The translations under genes and the position numbers were made by a program. From Thalassospiraceae bacterium LMO-SO8 (GTDB taxonomy: Bacteria; Pseudomonadota; Alphaproteobacteria; Rhodospirillales; Casp-alpha2): DNA of 64,000 bases. How positions within the stretch are numbered: position 1 is the stretch's first letter; each line of letters starts with the position of its first letter. Shown piece after piece: positions 51,663-59,442 of the stretch. The DNA lies in contig CP134226.1 of NCBI GenBank assembly GCA_031655335.1, positions 310,001-374,000 on the forward strand, given 5' to 3'. The notes beneath the pieces are model-generated. The model worked only from the letters and a program-made list of their open reading frames with translations. It was not told the DNA's origin and did no database searches.

Positions 51663-51676
51663 TAACTATATAGTTA
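51663..51676. promoter_or_regulatory. Palindrome TAACTATATAGTTA, candidate GntR operator
   Basis: Perfect 14-base palindrome in the 195-base divergent gap between the sulfatase and GntR genes. The core CTATATAG is compatible with UTRA-type GntR sites. The matching AACTATATAG repeat at 41.3 kb suggests a shared regulon. Confidence 0.6.
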
Positions 51677-51769
51677 ATTGCATTGTCAAGCGGGATGGTC
51701 ATGGTGGCCGTCTCGTCGTAAAAATGCGACAAGATCACACCCCGTTATGATTTTGGAGATTTTGCACGA

Positions 51770-52558
51770 ATGCAGACGGACGTGCCCGGCGGATATGGAG
51801 AGTTTCTCCGGCTCTATTGGCCGGCCCAGGACGACCTACCCAAGCACGAACGCCTGCGTCAGGCGATCACCGCCTCCATCGCCGACGGCTTCTGGACCCC
51901 GGGGTCGCGCCTGCCGACGGAAAGCGAATGGGCGGCGGTAACCCCCTGTTCCCTCGGCACCGTGCAGCGGGCATTGCGCAGCCTCGTTGACGACGGCCTG
52001 ATTCATCGCCGCCGCGGCAGCGGCACCACCGTCGCCTCGCTGCGAAATCAGGTGGCCGAGCCCTGGCATTTCCTGTTCCGCACCGCGGACGGCGGGCCCA
52101 ATGATCTGCTGCCCGTCTATACCCGCGTGATCGACCGCCGCGTCAGCCGCGACAAGGGCCCCTGGTCAGCCGCCATCGACCAAGGCCAGGACAAGGTCGT
52201 GCGCATCGACCGCATCGTCACCATCGACAAGGCGATGGAAATCTACGCCGTGTTCTACGCCTCGGCCGACCGCTATCCCGAACTGGTCGATCCGCCGATC
52301 TCCACGCTCGACGGCGCGAATTTCCACGAAGTCATGGCCGAACACCATCACATGCCGGTGCACCACATCCGTCAGCGGCTGCGCGTGGAAATGCCGCCGG
52401 CCTATGTCATCAGCGGCTGCGCCTGGCCCGACGGCGCCATGGCCTCGACGGTCAACGTCACGGCCTATTCCGTCGATGCCCGGCCAATTTATTATCAGGA
52501 TTTCTTTATCCCGCCCTCGCCCTACATTCTGGACCTGGGCACGCGCATCAAGTCCTGA
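51770..52558 (+). CDS. GntR-family transcriptional regulator (UTRA type)
   Basis: Regulator of 262 residues. Winged helix at about 25-95 (HERLRQAITASIADGFWTPGSRLPTESEWAAVTPCSLGTVQRALRSLVDDGLIHRRRGSGTTV) and UTRA ligand domain to the end (VVRIDRIVTIDKAMEIYAVFYASADRYPEL; MPVHHIRQRLRVEMPPA). It is divergent from the sulfatase-ComA operon with a perfect palindrome between them, so it probably represses that operon and itself. ATG 51770 has GGAG about 11 bases before. Confidence 0.93.
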   Translation: MQTDVPGGYGEFLRLYWPAQDDLPKHERLRQAITASIADGFWTPGSRLPTESEWAAVTPCSLGTVQRALRSLVDDGLIHRRRGSGTTVASLRNQVAEPWHFLFRTADGGPNDLLPVYTRVIDRRVSRDKGPWSAAIDQGQDKVVRIDRIVTIDKAMEIYAVFYASADRYPELVDPPISTLDGANFHEVMAEHHHMPVHHIRQRLRVEMPPAYVISGCAWPDGAMASTVNVTAYSVDARPIYYQDFFIPPSPYILDLGTRIKS

Positions 52559-52561
52559 GCC

Positions 52562-53482
52562 TTACCCCGCCGGCGGCTGGTAATGGGTATCGGCGAAATT
52601 CCGGGCGATATCGGTCAGAACCCCGGCGACGGCCAGCACGGCGCCACCCATGGGCCGGCCTTCTAGCCGCGCCAGCGACCAGTTGCGCGACATGCCCTCG
52701 ATCTTCTGAACCCGGAACCGGGGGCTGCCCTGCTGCGTTTCCTCATGGAAAAAGCTGTAACTCTGGATCGTGTACCCCAGCCCCGCCGCCACCATGGCCT
52801 TGATCATCGCCGTCGAATTGACGGTCTCGCGGATGTCGAGGGCAAGCCCCCGGTCCGCCGTCAGCCGGTCGATCATGCGGCGCATGGGGTTGGGGGCCTC
52901 GGGCAGCAGCAGGGGGAAATCCGCAAGGTCGCCGAGGTCGATCGCCTCCCGGTCAACGCCCGTCCCGTCCTCCGGTCCGATCAGGAACATGGGTTCGTCC
53001 AACAGATGGATGATCGCAAGCGACGGCACCTCCCGGTCCGCATGGAACAGGCCCAGGTCGAACTGCCCGGTCAGCACCCCGTCGGAAATGACGGTGCCGA
53101 GTCCTTCCGACAGATTGAGCAGAACCTTGGGGTGCCGGTCGCGCACGCGGCGGACCAATAAGGGGGCGACCAGGGGCGCCACCGCGGGCATCAGCGCCAC
53201 CGACACCGGCCCGGCCGGCTCCTGATCCCAATTGCGGACCTCGGCCCGCGTCTGCTCCAACAACTTCAGGATCGGGGCCGTGCGGGCGAGAAGATGATCG
53301 CCCTCCCCCGTCAGGGATACCCCCTGCGCCGTGCGGGTCAAAAGCCGCACCCCCAGATCCTGTTCCAATTTTCGGATCAGGCGGCTGACGGCCGGCTGCG
53401 CGACATGCAGATGGGCCGCCGCCTGGGCGATACTGCCGTAACGGGCGGCGGCATGAAAATACTGTAGGGCTTTCAGGTTCAA
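52562..53482 (-). CDS. LysR-family transcriptional regulator
   Basis: Regulator of 306 residues. The helix-turn-helix is FHAAARYGSIAQAAAHLHVAQPAVSRLIRKLEQDLGVRLLTR, followed by the LysR effector domain (GPVSVALMPAVAPLVAPLLVRRVRDRHPKVLLNLSEG; LTGQFDLGLFHADREV; FPLLLPEAPNPMRRMIDRL). The start is TTG 53482 with GGAGC eight bases before, giving the classic MNLKALQYF. It is divergent from a TauD-like dioxygenase gene with a 23-base palindrome between them, so the dioxygenase is its likely target. Confidence 0.93.
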   Translation of the reverse strand: MNLKALQYFHAAARYGSIAQAAAHLHVAQPAVSRLIRKLEQDLGVRLLTRTAQGVSLTGEGDHLLARTAPILKLLEQTRAEVRNWDQEPAGPVSVALMPAVAPLVAPLLVRRVRDRHPKVLLNLSEGLGTVISDGVLTGQFDLGLFHADREVPSLAIIHLLDEPMFLIGPEDGTGVDREAIDLGDLADFPLLLPEAPNPMRRMIDRLTADRGLALDIRETVNSTAMIKAMVAAGLGYTIQSYSFFHEETQQGSPRFRVQKIEGMSRNWSLARLEGRPMGGAVLAVAGVLTDIARNFADTHYQPPAG

Positions 53483-53514
53483 GGCGCGCGCTCCGGCAAT
53501 GACGGGTTATCCAT

Positions 53515-53537
53515 TGATATGCTGTTTAAGCATATCA
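53515..53537. promoter_or_regulatory. LysR-type palindromic operator
   Basis: Perfect 9-base arms TGATATGCT-N5-AGCATATCA, 33 bases from the LysR start and about 105 from the dioxygenase start. It contains the T-N11-A spacing of LysR sites and is the best-formed operator in the window. Confidence 0.65.
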
Positions 53538-53641
53538 TGATTGCCAAAGGTATTTCATGGGCATAGTCCGGCACCGCTACACTGCCCCCGAAATTCAAAC
53601 ACACGCAGAGACTATCGGAGCAAGCGATGCCGGAAGGAACC

Positions 53642-54511
53642 ATGACCACGACGCAATCCGGACTCGGGGTAAAACGCCTGACCGGCGCCTTGGGTGCCGA
53701 AATTACGGGCCTCAGCCTCGCCGAGGGAAATTACGACAACCTGTTCCCGGCCCTGTATCAGGCCTTTCTCGACCATCAGGTGATCGTGCTGCGCGGCCAG
53801 AACCTCACACCGGACCAACTTGTCGAACTTTCAAAGAAGTTCGGCCCCCTGGAAGCCCATGTCCTGAAGCAGTTCAACATGGTGGAGAACCCGGAGGTCC
53901 TGCTGATCTCCAACGTCAAAAAGGCGGGCAAGCCGATCGGCGCCATCTATGCCGGGCAGTACTGGCATTCCGACCTGTCCTACATGCCGCGGCCGACCCA
54001 GGGATCGTTCCTGCATTCCAAGGAAATCCCCAGCTACGGCGGCGACACCATGTTTTGCAGCATGACGCAGGCCTATGACGATCTGTCGGACCCCATGAAG
54101 GCGTTTCTTTGCGGCCTGACCGCGACCCATGACTACACCAACGTCTACGACACCTTCTTCGCCCACCTGCCCGACCGCCCGCCCCTGACGGCGGAGGAAA
54201 AGGCCAAGGTGCCGCCCGTGGCTCACCCCGTGATCCGCACCCATCCGGAAACGGGGAAAAAGGCGATCTACGTCAATCCCGGCTTCACCCGGCGGATCAA
54301 CGAACTGTCGTTCACCGAAAGCCGCCGTATCCTCGACATGCTGTTCGAGCATTGCCAACAGCCGCAATACATCTACCGTCACATGTGGGGCGTCGGCGAT
54401 CTGGTGATCTGGGACAATCGGTCGACCTGCCATCGCGCGGTGGCCGATTACGACATGTCGGAAAATCGCCACATGATCCGCTGCGCCGTCGCGGGAGATA
54501 TTCCCCAGTGA
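53642..54511 (+). CDS. TauD/TfdA-family alpha-ketoglutarate dioxygenase
   Basis: Second Fe(II)/2-oxoglutarate dioxygenase in the window, 289 residues. The iron ligands are in QYWHSDLSYMPRPTQGSFLHS (HxD) and WDNRSTCHRAVADYD (distal His); the C-terminal RHMIRCAVAGD carries the 2-oxoglutarate Arg. It is only moderately similar to the first copy, so a different substrate is expected. ATG 53642 has GGAAGGAACC before it and is preferred to ATG 53627. It is divergent from the LysR regulator and followed 25 bases later by a membrane-subunit gene, though a functional link across that gap is unproven. Confidence 0.92.
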   Translation: MTTTQSGLGVKRLTGALGAEITGLSLAEGNYDNLFPALYQAFLDHQVIVLRGQNLTPDQLVELSKKFGPLEAHVLKQFNMVENPEVLLISNVKKAGKPIGAIYAGQYWHSDLSYMPRPTQGSFLHSKEIPSYGGDTMFCSMTQAYDDLSDPMKAFLCGLTATHDYTNVYDTFFAHLPDRPPLTAEEKAKVPPVAHPVIRTHPETGKKAIYVNPGFTRRINELSFTESRRILDMLFEHCQQPQYIYRHMWGVGDLVIWDNRSTCHRAVADYDMSENRHMIRCAVAGDIPQ

Positions 54512-54536
54512 CCGGCAATGCCCTAACCTTGGGGAC

Positions 54537-55370
54537 ATGACCACGACCACGCAGACGCCTGTGACCAAACCTGACGGAACCGTGCCGGTCAATTCGGCCG
54601 GGCGCCCCGACCTCACGGACCGGCGGCTGCTGATCTGGGTCGTGGCCCTGGTTTTGGCGATCCTCGCCTACCTTGCCGCCAAACCGTTCCTGCCGCCTCC
54701 CTGGCAGCACCCGGGCACGGAGGTTCTACAGCCTCTGGCGGCCCTCGGCGCGATCCTGTTGCTGGTCCCTTTCCTGTTTTCCCTCGGCAAGCGGAGCGGC
54801 CACAGCAAAATCCCCAACCGGCTGTTCATCCTGCATGTGGGGGCAAGCCTGCTCGGCATGTTTTTGGTCTCCCTCCATGCCGCCGCCGCGTTTTCGGGCC
54901 CGCCCCTGGCCCTGGCCGCGTGCCTCGCGCTGCTGGTCCTGACCGGCGTGGTGGCGCGGGTCCATGTGTCGTCCCGCATGGCATCGACCTTCGGGCGCAA
55001 GCCAGCGCCGTTCCAGGCCGCCGATCCGGACTTGAAAGCGAAGCTGCGCGTCCTCATCGACCGGAAGACCACCCTTTTACAGCGCCTCGACCCCCAGGCC
55101 AGCGAGGCCCTGTTTTCGCCCACCCTGCGGCATTTCCTGCGGGGCCCCTTGAAATCGCTCGCCTATGCCCGGCTGGCCCGGGAAGAGGCGCGTCTGATCG
55201 GCGCCCGCCGATCCGTGTCCTGGCTGCAGGCCTGGTGGCGGCCCGTCCACATGGTGCTCGCCTGGCTGTTTCTCGCCGGCCTGATCCTGCATGTCATTGT
55301 GGTTACGTTCTTTGCCGGTTACGTGGCCGAAGGACGCGACATCTACTGGTGGCATCTGGCGGCCTGGTAG
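54537..55370 (+). CDS. Putative membrane subunit (cytochrome b-like) of the molybdoenzyme
   Basis: Integral membrane protein of 277 residues with hydrophobic segments at about 31-48, 65-83, 95-115, 120-140 and 230-255. Several His lie in or next to helices (FILHVGASLLGMFLVSLHAAAAF; RPVHMVLAWLFLAGLILHVIVV), with spacing suited to heme b ligation as in respiratory anchor subunits. A Lys/Arg-rich cytoplasmic segment sits between helices. It ends 12 bases before the fused FeS-molybdopterin enzyme, so it is probably the quinone-linked anchor of that complex. Heme binding is inference from the His pattern. Confidence 0.72.
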   Translation: MTTTTQTPVTKPDGTVPVNSAGRPDLTDRRLLIWVVALVLAILAYLAAKPFLPPPWQHPGTEVLQPLAALGAILLLVPFLFSLGKRSGHSKIPNRLFILHVGASLLGMFLVSLHAAAAFSGPPLALAACLALLVLTGVVARVHVSSRMASTFGRKPAPFQAADPDLKAKLRVLIDRKTTLLQRLDPQASEALFSPTLRHFLRGPLKSLAYARLAREEARLIGARRSVSWLQAWWRPVHMVLAWLFLAGLILHVIVVTFFAGYVAEGRDIYWWHLAAW

Positions 55371-55382
55371 GAGAACGCACAG

Positions 55383-58322
55383 ATGTCCCGCCTGTCCCTG
55401 ATGATCGACATGGAACGCTGCATCGGCTGCAAAAGCTGCGAGGCCGCATGCAAGGCCGAACACGGCCTGGGCCCGGGCGAGAACCGCAACCGCGTGGTCT
55501 GGCTCGGCGATCTGGAGCGCCCGGCCCTCGATTTCCTGACCCTGTCCTGCCAGCATTGCGAGCGGCCCGCCTGCCTGCGCGCCTGCCCGGTGGCGCCCAA
55601 GGCTATTTTCAAAGACCCTGACACCGGCGTCGTCCGCATCGATGAAGACCGATGCACCGGCTGCGGCGAATGCATCATCGCCTGCCCCTACGGCGCCATG
55701 GGTTATGACGCCACCGACCATCACGCGGTGAAATGCGACCTGTGCCACGACCGGCGCGCGGTCGGGCGCAAGCCCGCCTGCGCTACCGTCTGCCCCGGCG
55801 AGGCCATCACCTTCGGCGACCGCGCCGACCATCTGGAAACGATCCAGGCCGAGGGCCGGCGGGCCGTCGACCACGACGCCTTCCTGCTCAACCCCGCCAA
55901 CATCTTTCTGGAGCGCATCAAGGCCACGGCTCCCGCCGCCGAAGGATTTACCATGGCGGGCCGCCACCGTCCGGCGGTGATCGACGACCCGGCCCGGCGC
56001 GGCGCGCTGACGCCCGACGACGTGGTCTTTCCCTATCGTTCGACCCGCGCCGAGCGCACCCCCGACACCGTGGTGCCCGGCGGCTGCAACATCTGCTTCA
56101 ACTGCTGCCCGACCCAATATCACCTGAAGAACGGCAAGGTGATCCGCGTGACGGGGAACGAGGACGATCCGCAATGGAAGGGCAAGGTTTGCCCCAAATC
56201 CCAATTCCTGTTGCAGCTTCACAACAGCCCCGACCGCCTGACCCAGCCCCTGAAGCGCGTCGGCGAACGGGGCGAGGGCAAGTTCGAACCCATCACCTGG
56301 GATCAGGCCCTGGATGAGATCGCGGCCAAGCTTGAGGCCGTGCGCGATGAACATGGCCCGGAAGCCCTCGCCATCTTCGCCGGCACGCGCACGGGCACGC
56401 TGACCCGCAAGGGCTATATCCGCCTGTTCACCCAGATGTGGGGCACGCCCAACTTCACCGATACGGAACCGTTCTGTTCCGAAGCCAAGGCCGTCGCCTA
56501 CGATCAGACCATCGGCATGCTCGGCAGCGGCAACAGCTATACCCCGGGTGATCTGGGATCGGCCGCGCTCTACGTCTATTTTGGCGACAACCAGGCGGAA
56601 TCCCGGCCCGTCCACTTCGGCATGATCAACGACTGGCGGCTCAAGAACGGGGCCAAGATGGTGGTGGTCGATCCGCGCCTGACCGTGACGGCCAGCAAGG
56701 CCGACCTGTGGCTCGACATCCGGCCCGGCACGGATTTGGCGCTGGCCCTGGCCCTCGCCCACCACGTCTTTGAATGCAATCTGCAGGACCAGCGGTTCTG
56801 CGACAACTGGGTCGCGGGCTGGGACGTCTGGCGCGACTACCTGATGGCCAAGGGCTATTCGCCGGACTGGGCCGCCGGGGTCACCGGCATTGAGGCCTCG
56901 AAAATCCGCGCCCTGGCCGAGGAAATCGCCCATGCCGACGGCTGCGTGATATTCGCGGCGCGCGGCGTCAACCAGCATGCCAACGGCACCCAGACCAACC
57001 GCGCCCTGATGTTCCTGGCCGCCATCACCGGCAACATCGGGCGCAAGGGCGGGGCTTTCTTCAACTTCGGCACGCCGTCCCCGGTGGTCGCCAACGCGCC
57101 CGCCGACCGCATCCGCCATCCGCAAAAGCCCATGGCCGGCGTCAACCCGGCGCGCTGGCTCGACGCCATGCAGACCAACGATCCCTATCCGCTGCGCGCC
57201 TTCATCACCTGCAACAACCCGCTCTCGGCCTGGCCCCATCAGGACCGCGTGCGCGAGGCCTTCAAGGCGCTCGACCTGCTGGTGCATATCGAACTGTTCG
57301 CCAACGAAACCAGCGCCTATGCGGATTACGTCCTGCCCGCCGCGACAGGGGTGGAAAAGGGCGAAATCAGCCGCGCCAGCGAGGACCGCCGCGTGGTCTG
57401 GATCGACAAGGTGATCGAGCCGCCCGGCGAAGCCAAGGCCGACGGCTGGATCTGGATCGAGCTGGGCAAGCGGTTCGGCTTCGACGACGTGCTCCAGGAC
57501 AAGTACAAGGACTCAGCCCTGTTCTGGGACGAAATGTGCATCAACGACCCCTGGATGAAGGGCTGCACGCAGAAGCGCCTGCATTCCGTGCCCTGGCGCT
57601 GGGTCCGCGTGCCCGTGGCCGACGAGGACGCGCCCGAGATCGAGACCCTGCACCTGGAGGGCACGACGGCGCTGGGCCGGCCCGAGGGCCACCGTTTTCC
57701 CACGAAAAGCGGCAAGCTGGAATTCTGGACCGAGGCACTGGAGGCCAAGTTCCGGACCCTCGGTTTCTCCGCTCTGCCCGAGTTCTATACGGACCGCGAA
57801 CAGCTTATCGACCTGCCCTATGCGGTGCGGACGACGGGCGGCGAGGCGGTGCGCAGCCCCTTCGCGAAAACCCCGGCCGACACGGTGACGTCGCGCATCG
57901 TGCAGCCGGACATGGACTCGCCCGCGCGCGCGCTGAAGGCCCGCGGCTTCGACACGCAATTGATCACCGGCCGGCCCGCCGCCCCGCATTTCCATTCCTG
58001 GACCCATTACGCCTGGCAGGCGCAGGAAATGTGGCCGGACCTCTACGTGCAGGTCCACCCGGCCAAGGCGGCCGCGCTGGGCATCGAGGACGGCCGGGAA
58101 GTGACGGTCGAAACGGACCATGGCCGCATCACGGCGCGGGCCTGGCTGCACGCGGGCATCCGCATGGACACGGTGTTCATCCCCATCGGCTGGGACAAGG
58201 CGCAGCCGTTCCATCCCTGGGCCTCGGTCAATTATCTGACCGACGAGAGCCAGCGCGACCCGTTGTCGGATCACGCCAACCTCAAAGGCTACATGTGCCG
58301 GATATCGGCCAAGGCGACGTAG
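55383..58322 (+). CDS. Fused 4Fe-4S ferredoxin - molybdopterin oxidoreductase
   Basis: Unusually large protein of 979 residues joining two subunits that are normally separate. Residues 1-190 are a DmsB/NrfC-type four-cluster ferredoxin (CIGCKSCEAAC; CQHCERPACLRACP; CTGCGECIIACPYGAM; CDLCHDRR...CATVCP). From about 230 it is a complete DMSO-reductase-family catalytic subunit with its own [4Fe-4S] site (CNICFNCC...KVCPK), molybdenum ligand probably Cys 365 (EPFCSEAKA), LGSGNSYTPGDLGSA, RGVNQHANGTQTNRALMFLAAITGNIGRKGG and a C-terminal barrel. No Tat signal, so it faces the cytoplasm. Substrate unknown; thiosulfate-, polysulfide- and formate-type enzymes share this layout. Confidence 0.93.
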   Translation: MSRLSLMIDMERCIGCKSCEAACKAEHGLGPGENRNRVVWLGDLERPALDFLTLSCQHCERPACLRACPVAPKAIFKDPDTGVVRIDEDRCTGCGECIIACPYGAMGYDATDHHAVKCDLCHDRRAVGRKPACATVCPGEAITFGDRADHLETIQAEGRRAVDHDAFLLNPANIFLERIKATAPAAEGFTMAGRHRPAVIDDPARRGALTPDDVVFPYRSTRAERTPDTVVPGGCNICFNCCPTQYHLKNGKVIRVTGNEDDPQWKGKVCPKSQFLLQLHNSPDRLTQPLKRVGERGEGKFEPITWDQALDEIAAKLEAVRDEHGPEALAIFAGTRTGTLTRKGYIRLFTQMWGTPNFTDTEPFCSEAKAVAYDQTIGMLGSGNSYTPGDLGSAALYVYFGDNQAESRPVHFGMINDWRLKNGAKMVVVDPRLTVTASKADLWLDIRPGTDLALALALAHHVFECNLQDQRFCDNWVAGWDVWRDYLMAKGYSPDWAAGVTGIEASKIRALAEEIAHADGCVIFAARGVNQHANGTQTNRALMFLAAITGNIGRKGGAFFNFGTPSPVVANAPADRIRHPQKPMAGVNPARWLDAMQTNDPYPLRAFITCNNPLSAWPHQDRVREAFKALDLLVHIELFANETSAYADYVLPAATGVEKGEISRASEDRRVVWIDKVIEPPGEAKADGWIWIELGKRFGFDDVLQDKYKDSALFWDEMCINDPWMKGCTQKRLHSVPWRWVRVPVADEDAPEIETLHLEGTTALGRPEGHRFPTKSGKLEFWTEALEAKFRTLGFSALPEFYTDREQLIDLPYAVRTTGGEAVRSPFAKTPADTVTSRIVQPDMDSPARALKARGFDTQLITGRPAAPHFHSWTHYAWQAQEMWPDLYVQVHPAKAAALGIEDGREVTVETDHGRITARAWLHAGIRMDTVFIPIGWDKAQPFHPWASVNYLTDESQRDPLSDHANLKGYMCRISAKAT

Positions 58323-58383
58323 GGCGCATCGGCGACGCGCGAGGGCAACCGCGAGGCGCCGAAGATAAAACCGTTTCCAAAAA

Positions 58384-58394
58384 ATAGAATCTAT
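58384..58394. promoter_or_regulatory. Inverted repeat ATAGA-A-TCTAT
   Basis: Short inverted repeat immediately next to the longer palindrome that follows it, in the 142-base gap before the GrdB-like gene. May form a tandem operator with it. Confidence 0.35.
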
Positions 58395-58411
58395 GTTCTA
58401 TATAATAGAAC
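58395..58411. promoter_or_regulatory. IclR-type palindrome GTTCTATATAATAGAAC
   Basis: Arms GTTCTAT / ATAGAAC around ATA, 54 bases before the first gene of the operon that encodes an IclR regulator. The TTC...GAA form with about 15-17 bases is usual for IclR-family sites. Confidence 0.6.
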
Positions 58412-58464
58412 AAACGGATCACCAGATCCGACCGACCCGTGAGATCAAGACACGAGGCATGAGG

Positions 58465-59442
58465 ATGACATCGAGTAAGAGCGCGCCGAAGACCGACGGC
58501 GGATTGGCCTTCGCGCCGGAACTGGATCAACCCGTCCCTTATATGCGCCGGACGCGGGAATGGTATCTCGCGCTGGGCTATGACAACCCCTATGTCTGGG
58601 CCCATTACATCGAGGTGCCGTTCACGCCGCTGGTCAAGCCCCTGGCGCAGTCGAAGGCGACCTTCATCACCACGGCGGCCCCCTATCAGCCGGACAAGGG
58701 CCCGCAGGGGCCGGGGGCGCCCTATAATTCCGCCGCCAAGTTCTATCAAGTCTATTCCGGCGACACGGCGGAAGAACACGACCTGCGCATTTCCCATGTC
58801 GGCATCGACCGGATTCACACCAGCATGGAAGACGCCCGCGCCTGGTTTCCCCTGACCGCCCTGCGGGACGCCGTGGCGGCCGGGCGGATCGGCGGCCTGA
58901 CGAAACGCTTCCACGGTGCGCCGACCAACCGCAGTCAGCAGCACACCCTCAATATCGATTGCCCGGAAATCCTCAACCGTTGCCGGGAAGACGGCGCAGA
59001 CGTGGCGATCCTGGTCCCCAACTGCCCGATCTGCCACCAGACCCTCTGCCTGATCGCCCGCCATCTGGAAGCCAACGGAATCCCCACGGTGGTCATGGGC
59101 TGCGCCAAGGACATCGTCGAGTATTGCGGCGTGCCGCGCTTTCTGTTCAGCGACTTTCCCCTGGGCAATGCCGCCGGCCGGCCCCACGATCCGACGTCCC
59201 AGGCGGAGACGCTGGAACTGGGGCTGCGCGTGCTGGAAAGCGCCATCGGCCCGCGCACCACGGTGCAATCGCCGCTGCGCTGGTCCGACGACCCGGATTG
59301 GAAGGGCGACTACTGCAACATCGCCCGCCGCTCGCCCGAGGAAGTCGCCGCGCTGCGCGCCGAGGCGGAAAACGCCCGCATCGTCGCCAAGGAACTACGC
59401 GAAAAGGAATTGAAACGGGCCTCGGCCGGGGGGAAGGCATGA
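58465..59442 (+). CDS. Glycine/sarcosine/betaine (or proline) reductase B-subunit-like protein
   Basis: Protein of 325 residues related to GrdB/PrdB, the substrate-activating subunit of selenium-dependent Stickland reductases. The family active site is seen as LVPNCPICHQTLCLIARHLE, with Cys at about 187, 190 and 195 where selenoprotein members carry Sec; YSGDTAEEHDLRISHVGID and GIPTVVMGCAKDIVEYCGVPRFLFSDFPLGNAAG also match. No GrdA, GrdC or GrdD gene is nearby, so it is not a classic glycine reductase. ATG 58465 has GAGG seven bases before; ATG 58459 is too close to it. Its stop overlaps the next start. Confidence 0.85.
   Translation: MTSSKSAPKTDGGLAFAPELDQPVPYMRRTREWYLALGYDNPYVWAHYIEVPFTPLVKPLAQSKATFITTAAPYQPDKGPQGPGAPYNSAAKFYQVYSGDTAEEHDLRISHVGIDRIHTSMEDARAWFPLTALRDAVAAGRIGGLTKRFHGAPTNRSQQHTLNIDCPEILNRCREDGADVAILVPNCPICHQTLCLIARHLEANGIPTVVMGCAKDIVEYCGVPRFLFSDFPLGNAAGRPHDPTSQAETLELGLRVLESAIGPRTTVQSPLRWSDDPDWKGDYCNIARRSPEEVAALRAEAENARIVAKELREKELKRASAGGKA

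Noticed and set aside
58465-59442. Hidden selenocysteine codon in the GrdB-like gene
   Set aside because: The frame has no in-frame TGA before its end; the active-site residues are encoded as TGC, so this is a Cys form.
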